DNA of 24,446 nucleotides, from assembly GCA_028712045.1 (NCBI GenBank), contig JAQTRA010000005.1:1-24446 (forward strand), given 5' to 3'. Shown piece by piece: positions 14,210-21,952 of this stretch. Numbering within the stretch: position 1 is the first letter of the stretch; each line of letters opens with the position of its first letter. The DNA is from Candidatus Omnitrophota bacterium (GTDB lineage: Bacteria > Omnitrophota > Koll11 > Gygaellales > Profunditerraquicolaceae). The notes beneath the pieces were generated by a model, which did no database searches, was not told where the DNA came from, and saw nothing but the letters and a program-made list of their open reading frames with translations. Position numbers and translations under genes: made by a program.

Positions 14210-15756
14210 AAAAAAGTTTTCCGGATTTTAGCGCGTTGTCCGTGTCGCAGCCTTATCTGGATGAAATCTGCCTAAAAGTCAGCCCGCAGGCTTTTAAGAA
14301 TACATGTTTGGTATTACATAAAATACTTCCTTCACCGGTTATGATGCTTTTTGCCCTTGATGAGCGCCAGGCAACCGGTACTTTTTTGATCAACGCCGTT
14401 TTTGTGAGTTTAAAACAAGCCCAGTGGATTATTGTGAATATGGAAATCCGGCAGGAAAATCCCTGCTTTGATTCATTAGCTAAAAGTGTGCATTCAGCTA
14501 CACTTTTTGAACGCGAGATTCAGGAGATGTTTGGGATTGTGCCTCAGGGTAATCCTGATTTAAGGCGGTTGAATTTACATGATGAAGTCTGGCCGCAGGG
14601 AAACTTTCCCTTGCGCAAAGATTTTCAAAAAATGGGGACAGGTAATTTAAGTGAATATAAATTTAACCGGGTTGACGGCGGGGGTATATTTGAAGTTCCG
14701 GTTGGCCCGGTGCACGCCGGTATTATTGGCCCTGGCCATTTTCGTTTTAGTGTTGCGGGAGAACCGATTGTAAACTTGGAGCTCCGGCTGGGGTTTACCC
14801 ATCGCGGGGTAGAAAAGCTTTTCGAAGGTAAAACTTGTTTTGATGCGCTAAAGCTTGCGGAGTGTATTTCCGGCGATGCAGCTTTTGCTTATAGCCTAGC
14901 TTTTGCCAAAGCTGCGGAAAAAATTGCCGCAATATCAGCCTCTGAGCAAACAGCTTATTTAAGGGGTATTTTTCTTGAACTTGAACGCATGCATAATCAT
15001 GTTAATGATATCGGCGGTATTGCTCTGGACGTGGGTTTTAGTTTTCCGGCAGCTTACGCTTCGCTGATCAAAGAGGCAATTTTACAATTAAATGAAAAGC
15101 TTACCGGTAGCCGGTACCTTAAAAACGCCAATCTTATCGGAGGCCTTTGTGTTGATATTGATGCGGCTAAGAAATCAGTGATTTTTGATTCGCTTAAAAA
15201 GATAAAAAATGATTTTAACGCGTTGGTTAAAATATTGAATTCCAGTGTTTCTTTTATGGACAGAGTTGATTCTACCGGAGTTTTAATTAAAAAGACTGCC
15301 CAGGATTTAGGCGTGGTCGGCCTTATTGCGCGCTCTTCAGGTATCCCCACGGATTTAAGGAAATATTTTCCCGGAGTATATAAAGAAGCTAAATTCAAAA
15401 TTATGGTGCAGGAAAGCGGGGATGTTCTTTCAAGATTAGAGTTGAGATTTCTTGAATTTTCCGAATCCTGCCGATTGATTGAAGAATTCACTAATAAATT
15501 TACCGGTAGTTTAAATATTAAAGTTACTCGGATACTGCCGCAGGCCAGCGCGTTAGGTTATGTAGAAGCGGCCAGAGGGCCGGTTTTGTGCTGGCTTAAA
15601 ACAGATGCGCATGGCTTAATCAGCAGATGCAAGTTTGTAGACCCTTCAAGCCATAATTGGCAGGGGCTTACCTACGCAGTATTAGGAAATATTATCCCGG
15701 ATTTTCCGCTTTGTAATAAGAGTTTTAATTTGTCGTATTCAGGAAACGACCTGTAA
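14179..15756 (+). CDS. Ehr-type fused NuoC-NuoD-like large subunit lacking the Ni-binding cysteines
   Basis: The 525-aa product fuses a 30-kDa/NuoC domain (about residues 20-155; LFEREIQEMFGIV, DEVWPQGNFPLRKDF) to a 49-kDa/NuoD-hydrogenase large-subunit domain (about 170-525; GPVHAGIIGPGHFRFSVAGE, LGFTHRGVEKLFEGKT, ELERMHNHVNDIGG). True [NiFe] enzymes have ERVCGIC after the HRG segment; here the aligned stretch reads AECISGDAAFAY (from about residue 227), so both Ni cysteines are replaced. The C-terminus (FPLCNKSFNLSYSGNDL) lacks the DPCxxC motif and any cleavable tail. It should therefore not bind Ni or oxidise H2 in the usual way. This is the feature defining Ehr (energy-converting hydrogenase-related) complexes. 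I chose the ATG at 14179 for its GGGG site 7 bases upstream; 14173 is an alternative. Confidence 0.9.
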   Translation: MDGSEVISSIKKSFPDFSALSVSQPYLDEICLKVSPQAFKNTCLVLHKILPSPVMMLFALDERQATGTFLINAVFVSLKQAQWIIVNMEIRQENPCFDSLAKSVHSATLFEREIQEMFGIVPQGNPDLRRLNLHDEVWPQGNFPLRKDFQKMGTGNLSEYKFNRVDGGGIFEVPVGPVHAGIIGPGHFRFSVAGEPIVNLELRLGFTHRGVEKLFEGKTCFDALKLAECISGDAAFAYSLAFAKAAEKIAAISASEQTAYLRGIFLELERMHNHVNDIGGIALDVGFSFPAAYASLIKEAILQLNEKLTGSRYLKNANLIGGLCVDIDAAKKSVIFDSLKKIKNDFNALVKILNSSVSFMDRVDSTGVLIKKTAQDLGVVGLIARSSGIPTDLRKYFPGVYKEAKFKIMVQESGDVLSRLELRFLEFSESCRLIEEFTNKFTGSLNIKVTRILPQASALGYVEAARGPVLCWLKTDAHGLISRCKFVDPSSHNWQGLTYAVLGNIIPDFPLCNKSFNLSYSGNDL

Positions 15757-15759
15757 ATT

Positions 15760-16287
15760 ATGATCTATATACTGAAAAACAGAATTTTAAAAGGGGTAGT
15801 AACTAAAAACATTGATCCAATCCTGGCCAAGGAAATAGAATCCGTTGGAGAAGAATTAAAATCTCTCATTCAGAAAAGATTTGGCAGGTCTTTACATCTA
15901 CGCGAAGTAGATACCGGTTCTTGCGGCGCCTGTGAATCAGAGATTATTTCCGCGAATAATCCGCTTTATGATTTACAGAGGTTCGGTATAAATTTTGTAG
16001 CTTCGCCGCGGCATGCCGACGCGCTTTTAGTAACCGGCCCGGTATCCAGGAATATGTTCTTAGCTTTAAAAAAGACATATGCAGCTATGCCTGAGCCGAA
16101 ATTCGTGATTACCGTTGGCGATTGCGCGCTTAATGGCGGTGTTTTCAAAGATTCTTATTATGTCCATGGTGCTGTAAAAGATATCCTGCCGGTTGTCCTG
16201 CATATTCCAGGTTGCCCGCCTAATCCTCGGCAAATTATATTATCCTTGAATGCTTTTTTAAAAAAGCCTTTAAACAAAACCAAATAA
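15760..16287 (+). CDS. Group 4 hydrogenase/Ehr-type small subunit (NuoB/HyfI-like, one [4Fe-4S])
   Basis: A 175-aa NuoB-family protein. It keeps all four ligands of the proximal (N2-type) cluster: C55 and C58 in DTGSCGACESEI, C122 in TVGDCALNGG and C152 in HIPGCPPNPRQI. The N-terminal ~45 residues form an extra helical segment with no cysteine. It should dock on the NuoD-like large subunit and the NuoH-like membrane subunit. No HyfH/NuoI-type 2[4Fe-4S] subunit is encoded in the operon, so the electron donor or acceptor must bind directly here or be encoded elsewhere. The large-subunit-before-small-subunit order is noted. The last 40 bases include a perfect GCTTTTTTAAAAAAGC palindrome (16252-16267). 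Confidence 0.93.
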   Translation: MIYILKNRILKGVVTKNIDPILAKEIESVGEELKSLIQKRFGRSLHLREVDTGSCGACESEIISANNPLYDLQRFGINFVASPRHADALLVTGPVSRNMFLALKKTYAAMPEPKFVITVGDCALNGGVFKDSYYVHGAVKDILPVVLHIPGCPPNPRQIILSLNAFLKKPLNKTK

Positions 16288-16300
16288 AAGGGTTGATTTT

Positions 16301-16371
16301 GGGCTTGAGGATTGGTACTATGATTACGAAACTAGCAAGTTTTTAAGTTATGTTTCTTGCTATTTATAGAG
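16301..16371 (+). promoter_or_regulatory. Structured leader RNA, copy B: same pseudoknot class as at 9235-9316
   Basis: This 5' region shares GGATT (16309-16313), ATTACGA (16323-16329), AAGTTATGTTTC (16345-16356) and TTTATAGAG (16363-16371) with copy A, in the same order. P1 is GAAAC (16328-16332) with GTTTC (16352-16356). P2 is TAGCAA (16333-16338) with TTGCTA (16357-16362). P2 is unrelated in sequence to copy A's P2, yet both pair perfectly: a compensatory pattern. Without P1, the P2 stem extends to TAGCAAG/CTTGCTA, but no strong T-tract follows, so control here may act on translation: TTTATAGAG ends 12 bases before the ATG. A weak promoter may be TTGAAT (16246-16251), 17 bases, TTTAAA (16269-16274). 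Confidence 0.55.
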
Positions 16372-16383
16372 TAAAATTAAATT

Positions 16384-17172
16384 ATGCCAGCAGCAATTTA
16401 TTATTTTTCCGCAACAGGTAATTCTTTCGTAGTCGCTAAAGATTTAGCGCAAGAGTTGGGAGGCGCTAAGCTTATTCCTATCCCGCAAGCCTTCAAAGAT
16501 AATAGTGAGCAGCCGTATGATCTGGTCGGTATAGTTTATCCGGTATATATGTTTGGCCTGCCGCTAATCATCGCAAATTTTCTTAAAAAAATAAAACTTA
16601 AACCTGATACTTATATTTTTAGCGTTGCTACTTTAGGTGGGTTACCTGGAAGGGCACATACTCTAATCCGTGAAATTTTAAAAAATCGCGGGTTTGAACT
16701 TGCCGCCGGATTTTCGGTGCGGATGCCCGGGAATTACACTCCGCTTTATGAAGCAATACCCAAAGAAAAACAGGAGGAGATGTTTAAGGCAGAAAAAGAG
16801 CGGGTTAAATTTATTTCTGGATGCGTGTCGGCTAAAAAACAAGCAATTATAGAAGAAAAGCCGTTTCTTTTAAATTTTTTGCTTTATATTTTACTTTATC
16901 ATGGCGGCATATCGCTTGTTCCGCTATCCGGCAAGAATTTTTGGTCAACCCAGGCCTGTACTAAGTGCGGAATTTGCGTTAAAATCTGCCCGGTTGAAAA
17001 TATTACCTTAGTTGAAGGCAAGCCAAAATGGCTTAAACATTGCCAGCAGTGCATGGCTTGTTTACAATGGTGCCCGGTTGAGGCGATCCAGTATAAAAAA
17101 TCCACGCTGGGCAGGAAACGTTATCATCATCCCGCAGTCAGCGCGCAGGATATCATCAGGCAGAAACAATAA
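16384..17172 (+). CDS. EFR1-type flavodoxin-ferredoxin fusion protein
   Basis: A 262-aa cytoplasmic electron-transfer protein. Residues 1-140 form a flavodoxin-like domain with the FMN phosphate loop FSATGNSFVVAKDLAQEL and the VYPVYMFGLP segment. The C-terminal part carries two [4Fe-4S] ferredoxin motifs: C192-x2-C195-x2-C198-x3-C202 (CTKCGICVKICPVENI) and C220-x2-C223-x2-C226-x3-C230 (CQQCMACLQWCPVEAI). It matches the group called EFR1 family ferrodoxin, whose partners are mostly unknown. It follows the Ehr-like operon by 96 bases and precedes phosphoketolase by 9. It could supply the electron-carrier role that the Ehr-like operon lacks (inference). Its leader has the same predicted RNA fold as the Ehr-like operon. 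Confidence 0.9.
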   Translation: MPAAIYYFSATGNSFVVAKDLAQELGGAKLIPIPQAFKDNSEQPYDLVGIVYPVYMFGLPLIIANFLKKIKLKPDTYIFSVATLGGLPGRAHTLIREILKNRGFELAAGFSVRMPGNYTPLYEAIPKEKQEEMFKAEKERVKFISGCVSAKKQAIIEEKPFLLNFLLYILLYHGGISLVPLSGKNFWSTQACTKCGICVKICPVENITLVEGKPKWLKHCQQCMACLQWCPVEAIQYKKSTLGRKRYHHPAVSAQDIIRQKQ

Positions 17173-17181
17173 AAGTGAAAC

Positions 17182-19557
17182 ATGAAAACTAATCCGGCAA
17201 AAAAATTATCCAACGATGAGCTCAGGAAGATTAATGCTTACTGGCGGGCGGCTAACTATCTTTCCGTCGGACAGATCTATCTTCTGGATAATCCGTTGCT
17301 TAAGGAGCCGCTGGCGCTCAAACATATTAAACCGCGCTTATTGGGCCATTGGGGGACAACTCCGGGCCTGAATTTTATTTACGTGCATCTTAACCGTTTC
17401 ATCAAGAAATATGGCCTGAATATGATCTATATCACCGGACCGGGCCATGGCGGACCGGGATTAGTAGCTAATGCTTATTTGGAGGGCACCTATAGCGAAT
17501 ATTATCCGGATATTTCCGAAGATGAGGATGGAATGCGGAAACTTTTTAAGCAGTTTTCTTTTCCCGGAGGTATTCCCAGCCATGTCGGCGCAGAAACTCC
17601 GGGTTCAATGCATGAGGGAGGAGAGCTGGGGTATTCTCTAGCGCATGCCTATGGGGCGGCATTTGATAATCCTGATTTGATTGTTGCCTGCGTGGTGGGT
17701 GACGGAGAAGCAGAAACCGGGCCTTTGGCTACTGCTTGGCATTCAAATAAATTTTTAAATCCCGCGCTGGATGGCGCGGTATTGCCTATTTTACACCTCA
17801 ATGGTTATAAAATATCCAACCCGACAATACTGGCGCGGATTAGTAAAAATGAACTTAGGCAATTTTTCGCAGGCCAGGGATATAAACCGTATTTTGTGGA
17901 GGGATCTGATCCTGAAAAAATGCATCAGTTAATGGCTAAGACATTAGATTCGGTATTTAAAGAAATCAAATCTATTCAGCTAAAAGCGCGTAATAATAAG
18001 AAGCAGATTCAGCGCCCATTTTGGCCAATGATAATTTTACGTACTCCTAAGGGTTGGACCGGGCCAAAAAGTATTGATGGATTAAAAACTGAAGGGTATT
18101 GGCGTTCGCATCAGGTACCCTTTGCGGAAATGGCGGAGAAACCCGGTCATCTGCTTGCTCTTGAAAAGTGGATGAAAAGTTATAAGCCCGATGAGCTTTT
18201 TGATAAACAGGGTAAGTTGATCAAAGAGCTTTCTGTTCTTGCGCCGGAGAAAAAATACCGCATGAGTGATAATCCGCATACTAACGGCGGGTTGTTATTG
18301 CGTGATTTAAAAATGCCTGATTTTCGTAAATATGCCGTGAAGGTGGATAAGCCGGGAACTGTTGAAGCAGAGCCGACGCGGGTAATGGGATATTTTTTAC
18401 GCGATGTAATGAAAGATAATCAAAAAAGTAAGAACTTCAGGGTGGTTGGCCCGGATGAAACAACTTCTAATCGCCTGGGCGCAATACTTGATGTTACTAA
18501 TCGTGAATGGATGGCAAAAATTTTGCCCGAGGATGACCATCTTGCTGTAGATGGCAGGGTAATGGAGATTTTAAGTGAGCATACCTGCCAGGGTTGGCTG
18601 GAAGGGTATCTGCTTACCGGCCGGCACGGATTTTTTTCCTGTTATGAAGCATTTATCCATATTGTGGATTCCATGTTTAATCAACATGCTAAATGGCTGA
18701 AGACCTCTAAGCATATTCCCTGGCGCCGTCCCATCGCCTCGTTAAATTACCTTTTAACTTCTCATGTTTGGAGGCAGGATCATAACGGATCTTCGCATCA
18801 GGATCCGGGTTTTATTGACCATGTGGTGAATAAAAAGGCCGAGGTTATCCGGGTTTATCTGCCGCCGGATGCTAATACTTTGCTTTCAGTAACGGATCAT
18901 TGTTTGCGCAGCCGCCATTATGTTAATGTAATTATTGCCGGTAAACATCCAAGTTTGCAGTATTTGGATATGGACGCGGCTATCGCGCATTGCACTAAGG
19001 GAATTGGCATCTGGGATTGGGCAAGTAACGACCATAACGGCCAACCGGATGTGGTTATGGCTTGCGCGGGCGATGTGCCGACTTTGGAAACTTTAGCCGC
19101 GGTTGATATTTTAAGGCAACAGTTTCCGGATCTGAAAGTGCGGGTGATCAATGTTGTGGATTTGATGACCCTGCAGCCGCAGAAAGAGCATCCGCATGGC
19201 CTTTCTGATGAGGATTTTGATAGCCTGTTTACGGTTGATAAGCCGGTGATTTTTGCTTTTCACGGGTATCCCTGGCTGATCCATCGTTTATTATACCGCC
19301 GGACCAATCATAAGAATGTTCATGTGCGCGGTTACAAGGAAGAGGGGACAACCACTACTCCGTTTGATATGACTGTGCTTAATGAGCTTGATCGTTTTAA
19401 TCTGGCAGATGACGTTATTGATCGTGTAGAGCTTTTGCAAAATAAATCAGCGCATGTTAAGGATTGGCTGCATAATAAACTGATTGAGCATAAGCAATAT
19501 ATAATCTCGCATGGCGAAGATATGCCGGAAATCCGCAACTGGAAGTGGCCATATTGA
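17182..19557 (+). CDS. xfp: Phosphoketolase (xylulose-5-P / fructose-6-P)
   Basis: Thiamine-diphosphate enzyme that splits xylulose 5-phosphate, and in many members fructose 6-phosphate, with phosphate to acetyl phosphate plus glyceraldehyde 3-phosphate or erythrose 4-phosphate. At 791 aa it is full length. Family signatures are [20 protein letters not shown] (54-72), [38 protein letters not shown] and the TPP/Mg motif [19 protein letters not shown] (173-191). The middle has [14 protein letters not shown] and [12 protein letters not shown], and the tail IRNWKWPY. With acetate kinase, not in this window, it would give ATP from sugars without oxidising steps. It starts 9 bases after the EFR1 gene and is probably under the same leader. 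Which sugar phosphate it prefers cannot be read from sequence. Confidence 0.97.
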   Translation: MKTNPAKKLSNDELRKINAYWRAANYLSVGQIYLLDNPLLKEPLALKHIKPRLLGHWGTTPGLNFIYVHLNRFIKKYGLNMIYITGPGHGGPGLVANAYLEGTYSEYYPDISEDEDGMRKLFKQFSFPGGIPSHVGAETPGSMHEGGELGYSLAHAYGAAFDNPDLIVACVVGDGEAETGPLATAWHSNKFLNPALDGAVLPILHLNGYKISNPTILARISKNELRQFFAGQGYKPYFVEGSDPEKMHQLMAKTLDSVFKEIKSIQLKARNNKKQIQRPFWPMIILRTPKGWTGPKSIDGLKTEGYWRSHQVPFAEMAEKPGHLLALEKWMKSYKPDELFDKQGKLIKELSVLAPEKKYRMSDNPHTNGGLLLRDLKMPDFRKYAVKVDKPGTVEAEPTRVMGYFLRDVMKDNQKSKNFRVVGPDETTSNRLGAILDVTNREWMAKILPEDDHLAVDGRVMEILSEHTCQGWLEGYLLTGRHGFFSCYEAFIHIVDSMFNQHAKWLKTSKHIPWRRPIASLNYLLTSHVWRQDHNGSSHQDPGFIDHVVNKKAEVIRVYLPPDANTLLSVTDHCLRSRHYVNVIIAGKHPSLQYLDMDAAIAHCTKGIGIWDWASNDHNGQPDVVMACAGDVPTLETLAAVDILRQQFPDLKVRVINVVDLMTLQPQKEHPHGLSDEDFDSLFTVDKPVIFAFHGYPWLIHRLLYRRTNHKNVHVRGYKEEGTTTTPFDMTVLNELDRFNLADDVIDRVELLQNKSAHVKDWLHNKLIEHKQYIISHGEDMPEIRNWKWPY

Positions 19558-19558
19558 G

Positions 19559-19813
19559 ATGGGTAAGCTAAAATTAGATTTACATGATATCTATAGCGAT
19601 GGCCGCAAGATCGAGGATTCGCTGGAAAGAGTAATTAAGGATGCGGTAAAAAAGAGGATTACTGAAGTTGAGATTATTCCGGGTAAGGGAAGCGGCCAAT
19701 TAAAAAAAAGCGTGTTACGTTTTTTAGAGCAGCCTCAGATCAAGAAACTTTATCACCGCTTAGAAAAAGATGATAAAAACTTTGGAAGAATTTTCGTGCA
19801 TTTTAGATATTGA
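19559..19813 (+). CDS. Small Smr-domain protein
   Basis: This 84-aa protein is a single Smr domain, the nuclease or nucleic-acid-binding module first seen at the C-terminus of MutS2. It shows LDLHDIYSDGRKIEDSLERV at the N-terminus (the LDLH motif) and VEIIPGKGSGQLKKSVLRFL in the middle. The canonical second motif is HGxGxG; here the His is replaced by Pro (IPGKGSG), a variant I believe recurs in short free-standing members. Cleavage activity is uncertain. Its ATG lies one base after the phosphoketolase stop, with no room for an independent leader, so translation is coupled. An upstream in-frame ATG at 19511 is inside phosphoketolase and would add residues outside the domain. Confidence 0.85.
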   Translation: MGKLKLDLHDIYSDGRKIEDSLERVIKDAVKKRITEVEIIPGKGSGQLKKSVLRFLEQPQIKKLYHRLEKDDKNFGRIFVHFRY

Positions 19814-19833
19814 TTCATAACCAAGGAGGAAGC

Positions 19834-19998
19834 ATGGCGTATCAGCAAAGTGGTGGATTCGGCGGGCCCCGGGAAATGCATAAAGCGGTTTGCGCGGAGT
19901 GCAAAAAAGAATGTGAAGTTCCTTTTAAGCCCAGAGAAGGCGGCAAACCGATATTATGCCGGGAGTGTTATCAAAAAAGTAAAGGATCAAGCCGTTAA
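19834..19998 (+). CDS. Small CxxC-type zinc-binding protein (54 aa)
   Basis: The 54-aa product has one zinc site made of CAEC (C20/C23) and CREC (near residues 42-45), within AVCAECKKECEVPFKPREGG followed by KPILCRECYQK. This is the small CxxC-(x)n-CxxC domain with a VPFxP core found as short free proteins in many candidate-phylum genomes. A nucleic-acid-binding role is possible but unproven. The Gly/Gln-rich N-terminus (MAYQQSGGFGGP) looks disordered. I chose the ATG at 19834 because AAGGAGGA lies just before it; an in-frame ATG at 19810 overlaps the previous gene's stop and lacks a site. Confidence 0.78.
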   Translation: MAYQQSGGFGGPREMHKAVCAECKKECEVPFKPREGGKPILCRECYQKSKGSSR

Positions 19999-20013
19999 AT
20001 AATATTAGCGGGT

Positions 20014-21432
20014 ATGAAAAGTAAAAAATTATTTTTTAAAAGTTTTTACGTAAAAGTGGCGCTATCTTTTATGCTTTCTTTGTTGTTTGTAGCGCTACTG
20101 GGGAATTTTGTCCTTTTCAGGTATAGCCTGAAATCCCAGTTTAATCAACTCAGAGATAAGCTTAAGGTAATTACTCAAACCGCCGCACTTTCAGTTGACT
20201 CGGTTGAATTAAATAATATCCCGTTAAATCACGAGGGTATTAATACTCCTGCCTTTAAGAATATCGTTATTCAATTATTAAGAATAAAACAGATTAATCC
20301 GGTGATCAGGTATATTTATATCATGAAAAAAACTGATCAGCCGGGTATCTGGCAGTTTGTGGTTGATCCGGACGCGCTGACTGATAAGATTACCCGATTA
20401 GGAGCAACATCTTATCCGGGGGATAAATACGATGCCAGCCGTTTCCCGGACATGCTGGAAGCTTTTTCCGGCGCCAGCGTGGATGCCGACCTGAAGATTG
20501 ATGAATGGGGAAAGCTTCTTTCGGGGTATGCGCCTATTTTTGATAAGGATAATCTTCCGGTTGCTGTTTTGGGTATAGATATCGATGCTGCTGATGTTTA
20601 TTTTGCGGAAAAAGATTTATTCTACCGGGGTATATTTGTCCTGTTGATGGGTGTGATTATTGCCCTGGGCCTTAGTTTTATATTTTCCGCGAGAATAATT
20701 GGCCCAATTAAAAAATTAATTGACGGCACTAAACATATAACCGAAGGAGATTTAGGATATCGGGTTAAGATATCTTCTCAGGATGAGCTTGGACAACTGG
20801 CCGCGTCTTTTAATGATATGGCCGCAAGCTTGGCTCTGGCCCGGGAGAAATTACATGATTATTTTTACCGCGTGGTTCAGGCGATGGTGCGTAGTTTGGA
20901 GGCAAAAGATCATTATACCCGCGGCCATTCAGATAGAGTAGGAGAATATGCCTATAAGATTGCCATGGAAATGGGGATCCCTTTGGAAAAGGCAGAGATG
21001 TTGAAGGAAACAGCGCAGCTTCACGATATCGGAAAATTAGGGATCCATGAGGATATCTTGAATAAGAAAGTTGGTTTATCCGAAAGTGAATGGGATATTG
21101 TCCATAAACATCCTGAGGTAGGTGAAGAGATATTAAAGCCGGTATTATCGGATGCGCAAATGCTGGCAGTGGTCAGGTCACATCATGAGCGCTATGACGG
21201 CCAAGGTTATCCGGATGGTTTAAAAGGGGATCAGATTAATATTTTCGCGCAGATTGTTACGGTGGCCGATGCTTATGATGCCATGACAACTTCGCGTTCC
21301 TATAAAACAGCATTAACTCAAGAAGAGGCGCTGGCCAGGATAAAAGAAAGCGCGGGAACCCAGTTTAGCCCGGCAGTTGTTTTAGCCTTTGTCAGCGCAT
21401 TAAAGAAACATGGAAATAAAAGTAATCCGTAG
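20014..21432 (+). CDS. Membrane sensor HD-GYP phosphodiesterase (extracytoplasmic sensor-HAMP-HD-GYP)
   Basis: Predicted c-di-GMP-degrading sensor of 472 aa. TM1 is at about residues 13-35 and TM2 at 206-228. Between them is a ~170-residue extracytoplasmic domain of PAS/CACHE-like size, with IRYIYIMKKTD and SGYAPIFDKDNLPVAVLGID, the latter typical of single CACHE strands. HAMP follows (about 229-280; GPIKKLIDGTKHITEGDLGY) and then a complete HD-GYP domain. The domain shows the HD pair at 337-338 in AQLHDIGKLGIHEDIL, H364 and H367 in IVHKHPEVG, and HHERYDGQGYP at 390-400. All catalytic signatures are present, so an active phosphodiesterase is expected. The ligand is unknown. Its stop overlaps the following gene by 23 bases. 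Confidence 0.93.
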   Translation: MKSKKLFFKSFYVKVALSFMLSLLFVALLGNFVLFRYSLKSQFNQLRDKLKVITQTAALSVDSVELNNIPLNHEGINTPAFKNIVIQLLRIKQINPVIRYIYIMKKTDQPGIWQFVVDPDALTDKITRLGATSYPGDKYDASRFPDMLEAFSGASVDADLKIDEWGKLLSGYAPIFDKDNLPVAVLGIDIDAADVYFAEKDLFYRGIFVLLMGVIIALGLSFIFSARIIGPIKKLIDGTKHITEGDLGYRVKISSQDELGQLAASFNDMAASLALAREKLHDYFYRVVQAMVRSLEAKDHYTRGHSDRVGEYAYKIAMEMGIPLEKAEMLKETAQLHDIGKLGIHEDILNKKVGLSESEWDIVHKHPEVGEEILKPVLSDAQMLAVVRSHHERYDGQGYPDGLKGDQINIFAQIVTVADAYDAMTTSRSYKTALTQEEALARIKESAGTQFSPAVVLAFVSALKKHGNKSNP

Positions 21433-21907
21433 CGCCAGGCGCCGCAGAACAGTGAGCGCCAGGTTAGTTAATGACCTGCTTGTAGTAAGCGCTCCGTCAA
21501 CCCTTCCTCAGGAACGCCTGGAAAAGATTGTCACGAGTTTTAAATTAAAATTTGAAAGAAAAAAGATTAAGGAAGAGCTGGAAAAAAAGCAGGATCTTCC
21601 TAATTTAGCTAATTTTTTAAATGGAAAATATTTTGGCAATAAGTTAAAAATTGAATCCATAGAGTATGTCACTACGCAGAATAGTAAATTCGGTTGTTGT
21701 TATTATCGCACCGGCAGGATCCGGATATCGCATAAAATAGGAGGGATGCCGAAGTGGGTGAGGAGGTATGTGGTCATGCATGAAATGGCACATCTGATCG
21801 AGCCAAATCATAAGAGGGCCTTCTGGGATATTGTTTCGCGTTATAAATTAACTGAGCGGGCCAGGGGTTATCTTATGGCAGCCGGGGTTGTTTTTTCATC
21901 CGTATAA
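21410..21907 (+). CDS. YgjP-like (M48-clan, DUF45) zinc metallopeptidase-type protein
   Basis: A 165-aa cytoplasmic protein of the YgjP/DUF45 family. The zinc site is H124-E125-x2-H128 in VVMHEMAHLIEPNHKRAFWD, with H134 as likely third ligand. The N-terminal part has the usual strand pair (KVIRSARRRRTVSARLVNDL and LVVSAPSTLPQERL). A family segment TTQNSKFGCCYYRTGRIRIS lies before the zinc helix. It is somewhat shorter than E. coli YgjP but spans the domain. In some genomes such genes accompany type I restriction loci; none is here. It overlaps the HD-GYP gene, so they share a transcript. lexA follows after a 45-base gap that contains its own promoter. Confidence 0.88.
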   Translation: MEIKVIRSARRRRTVSARLVNDLLVVSAPSTLPQERLEKIVTSFKLKFERKKIKEELEKKQDLPNLANFLNGKYFGNKLKIESIEYVTTQNSKFGCCYYRTGRIRISHKIGGMPKWVRRYVVMHEMAHLIEPNHKRAFWDIVSRYKLTERARGYLMAAGVVFSSV

Positions 21908-21915
21908 TTTTTTTC

Positions 21916-21945
21916 TTGACAAACCACACATTTGTGTGGTATATC
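21916..21945 (+). promoter_or_regulatory. lexA promoter with embedded palindromic operator (candidate LexA box)
   Basis: TTGACA (21916-21921) and TATATC (21940-21945) are spaced by 18 bases. The spacer is an 18-bp palindrome, ACCACACATTTGTGTGGT (21923-21940), made of 8-bp arms around TT. Placed exactly between -35 and -10, it would block polymerase when bound, the standard layout for lexA self-repression. Transcription should begin near 21952, at or next to the ATG at 21953, so the mRNA would be leaderless or nearly so. Confidence 0.75.
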
Positions 21946-21952
21946 TATGGCC

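Noticed and set aside
16252..16267. Perfect palindrome GCTTTTTTAAAAAAGC as a terminator for the hydrogenase-like operon
   Set aside because: No loop and only two terminal G-C pairs; it lies inside the small-subunit coding sequence (codes AFLKKP) and has no separate T-tract.
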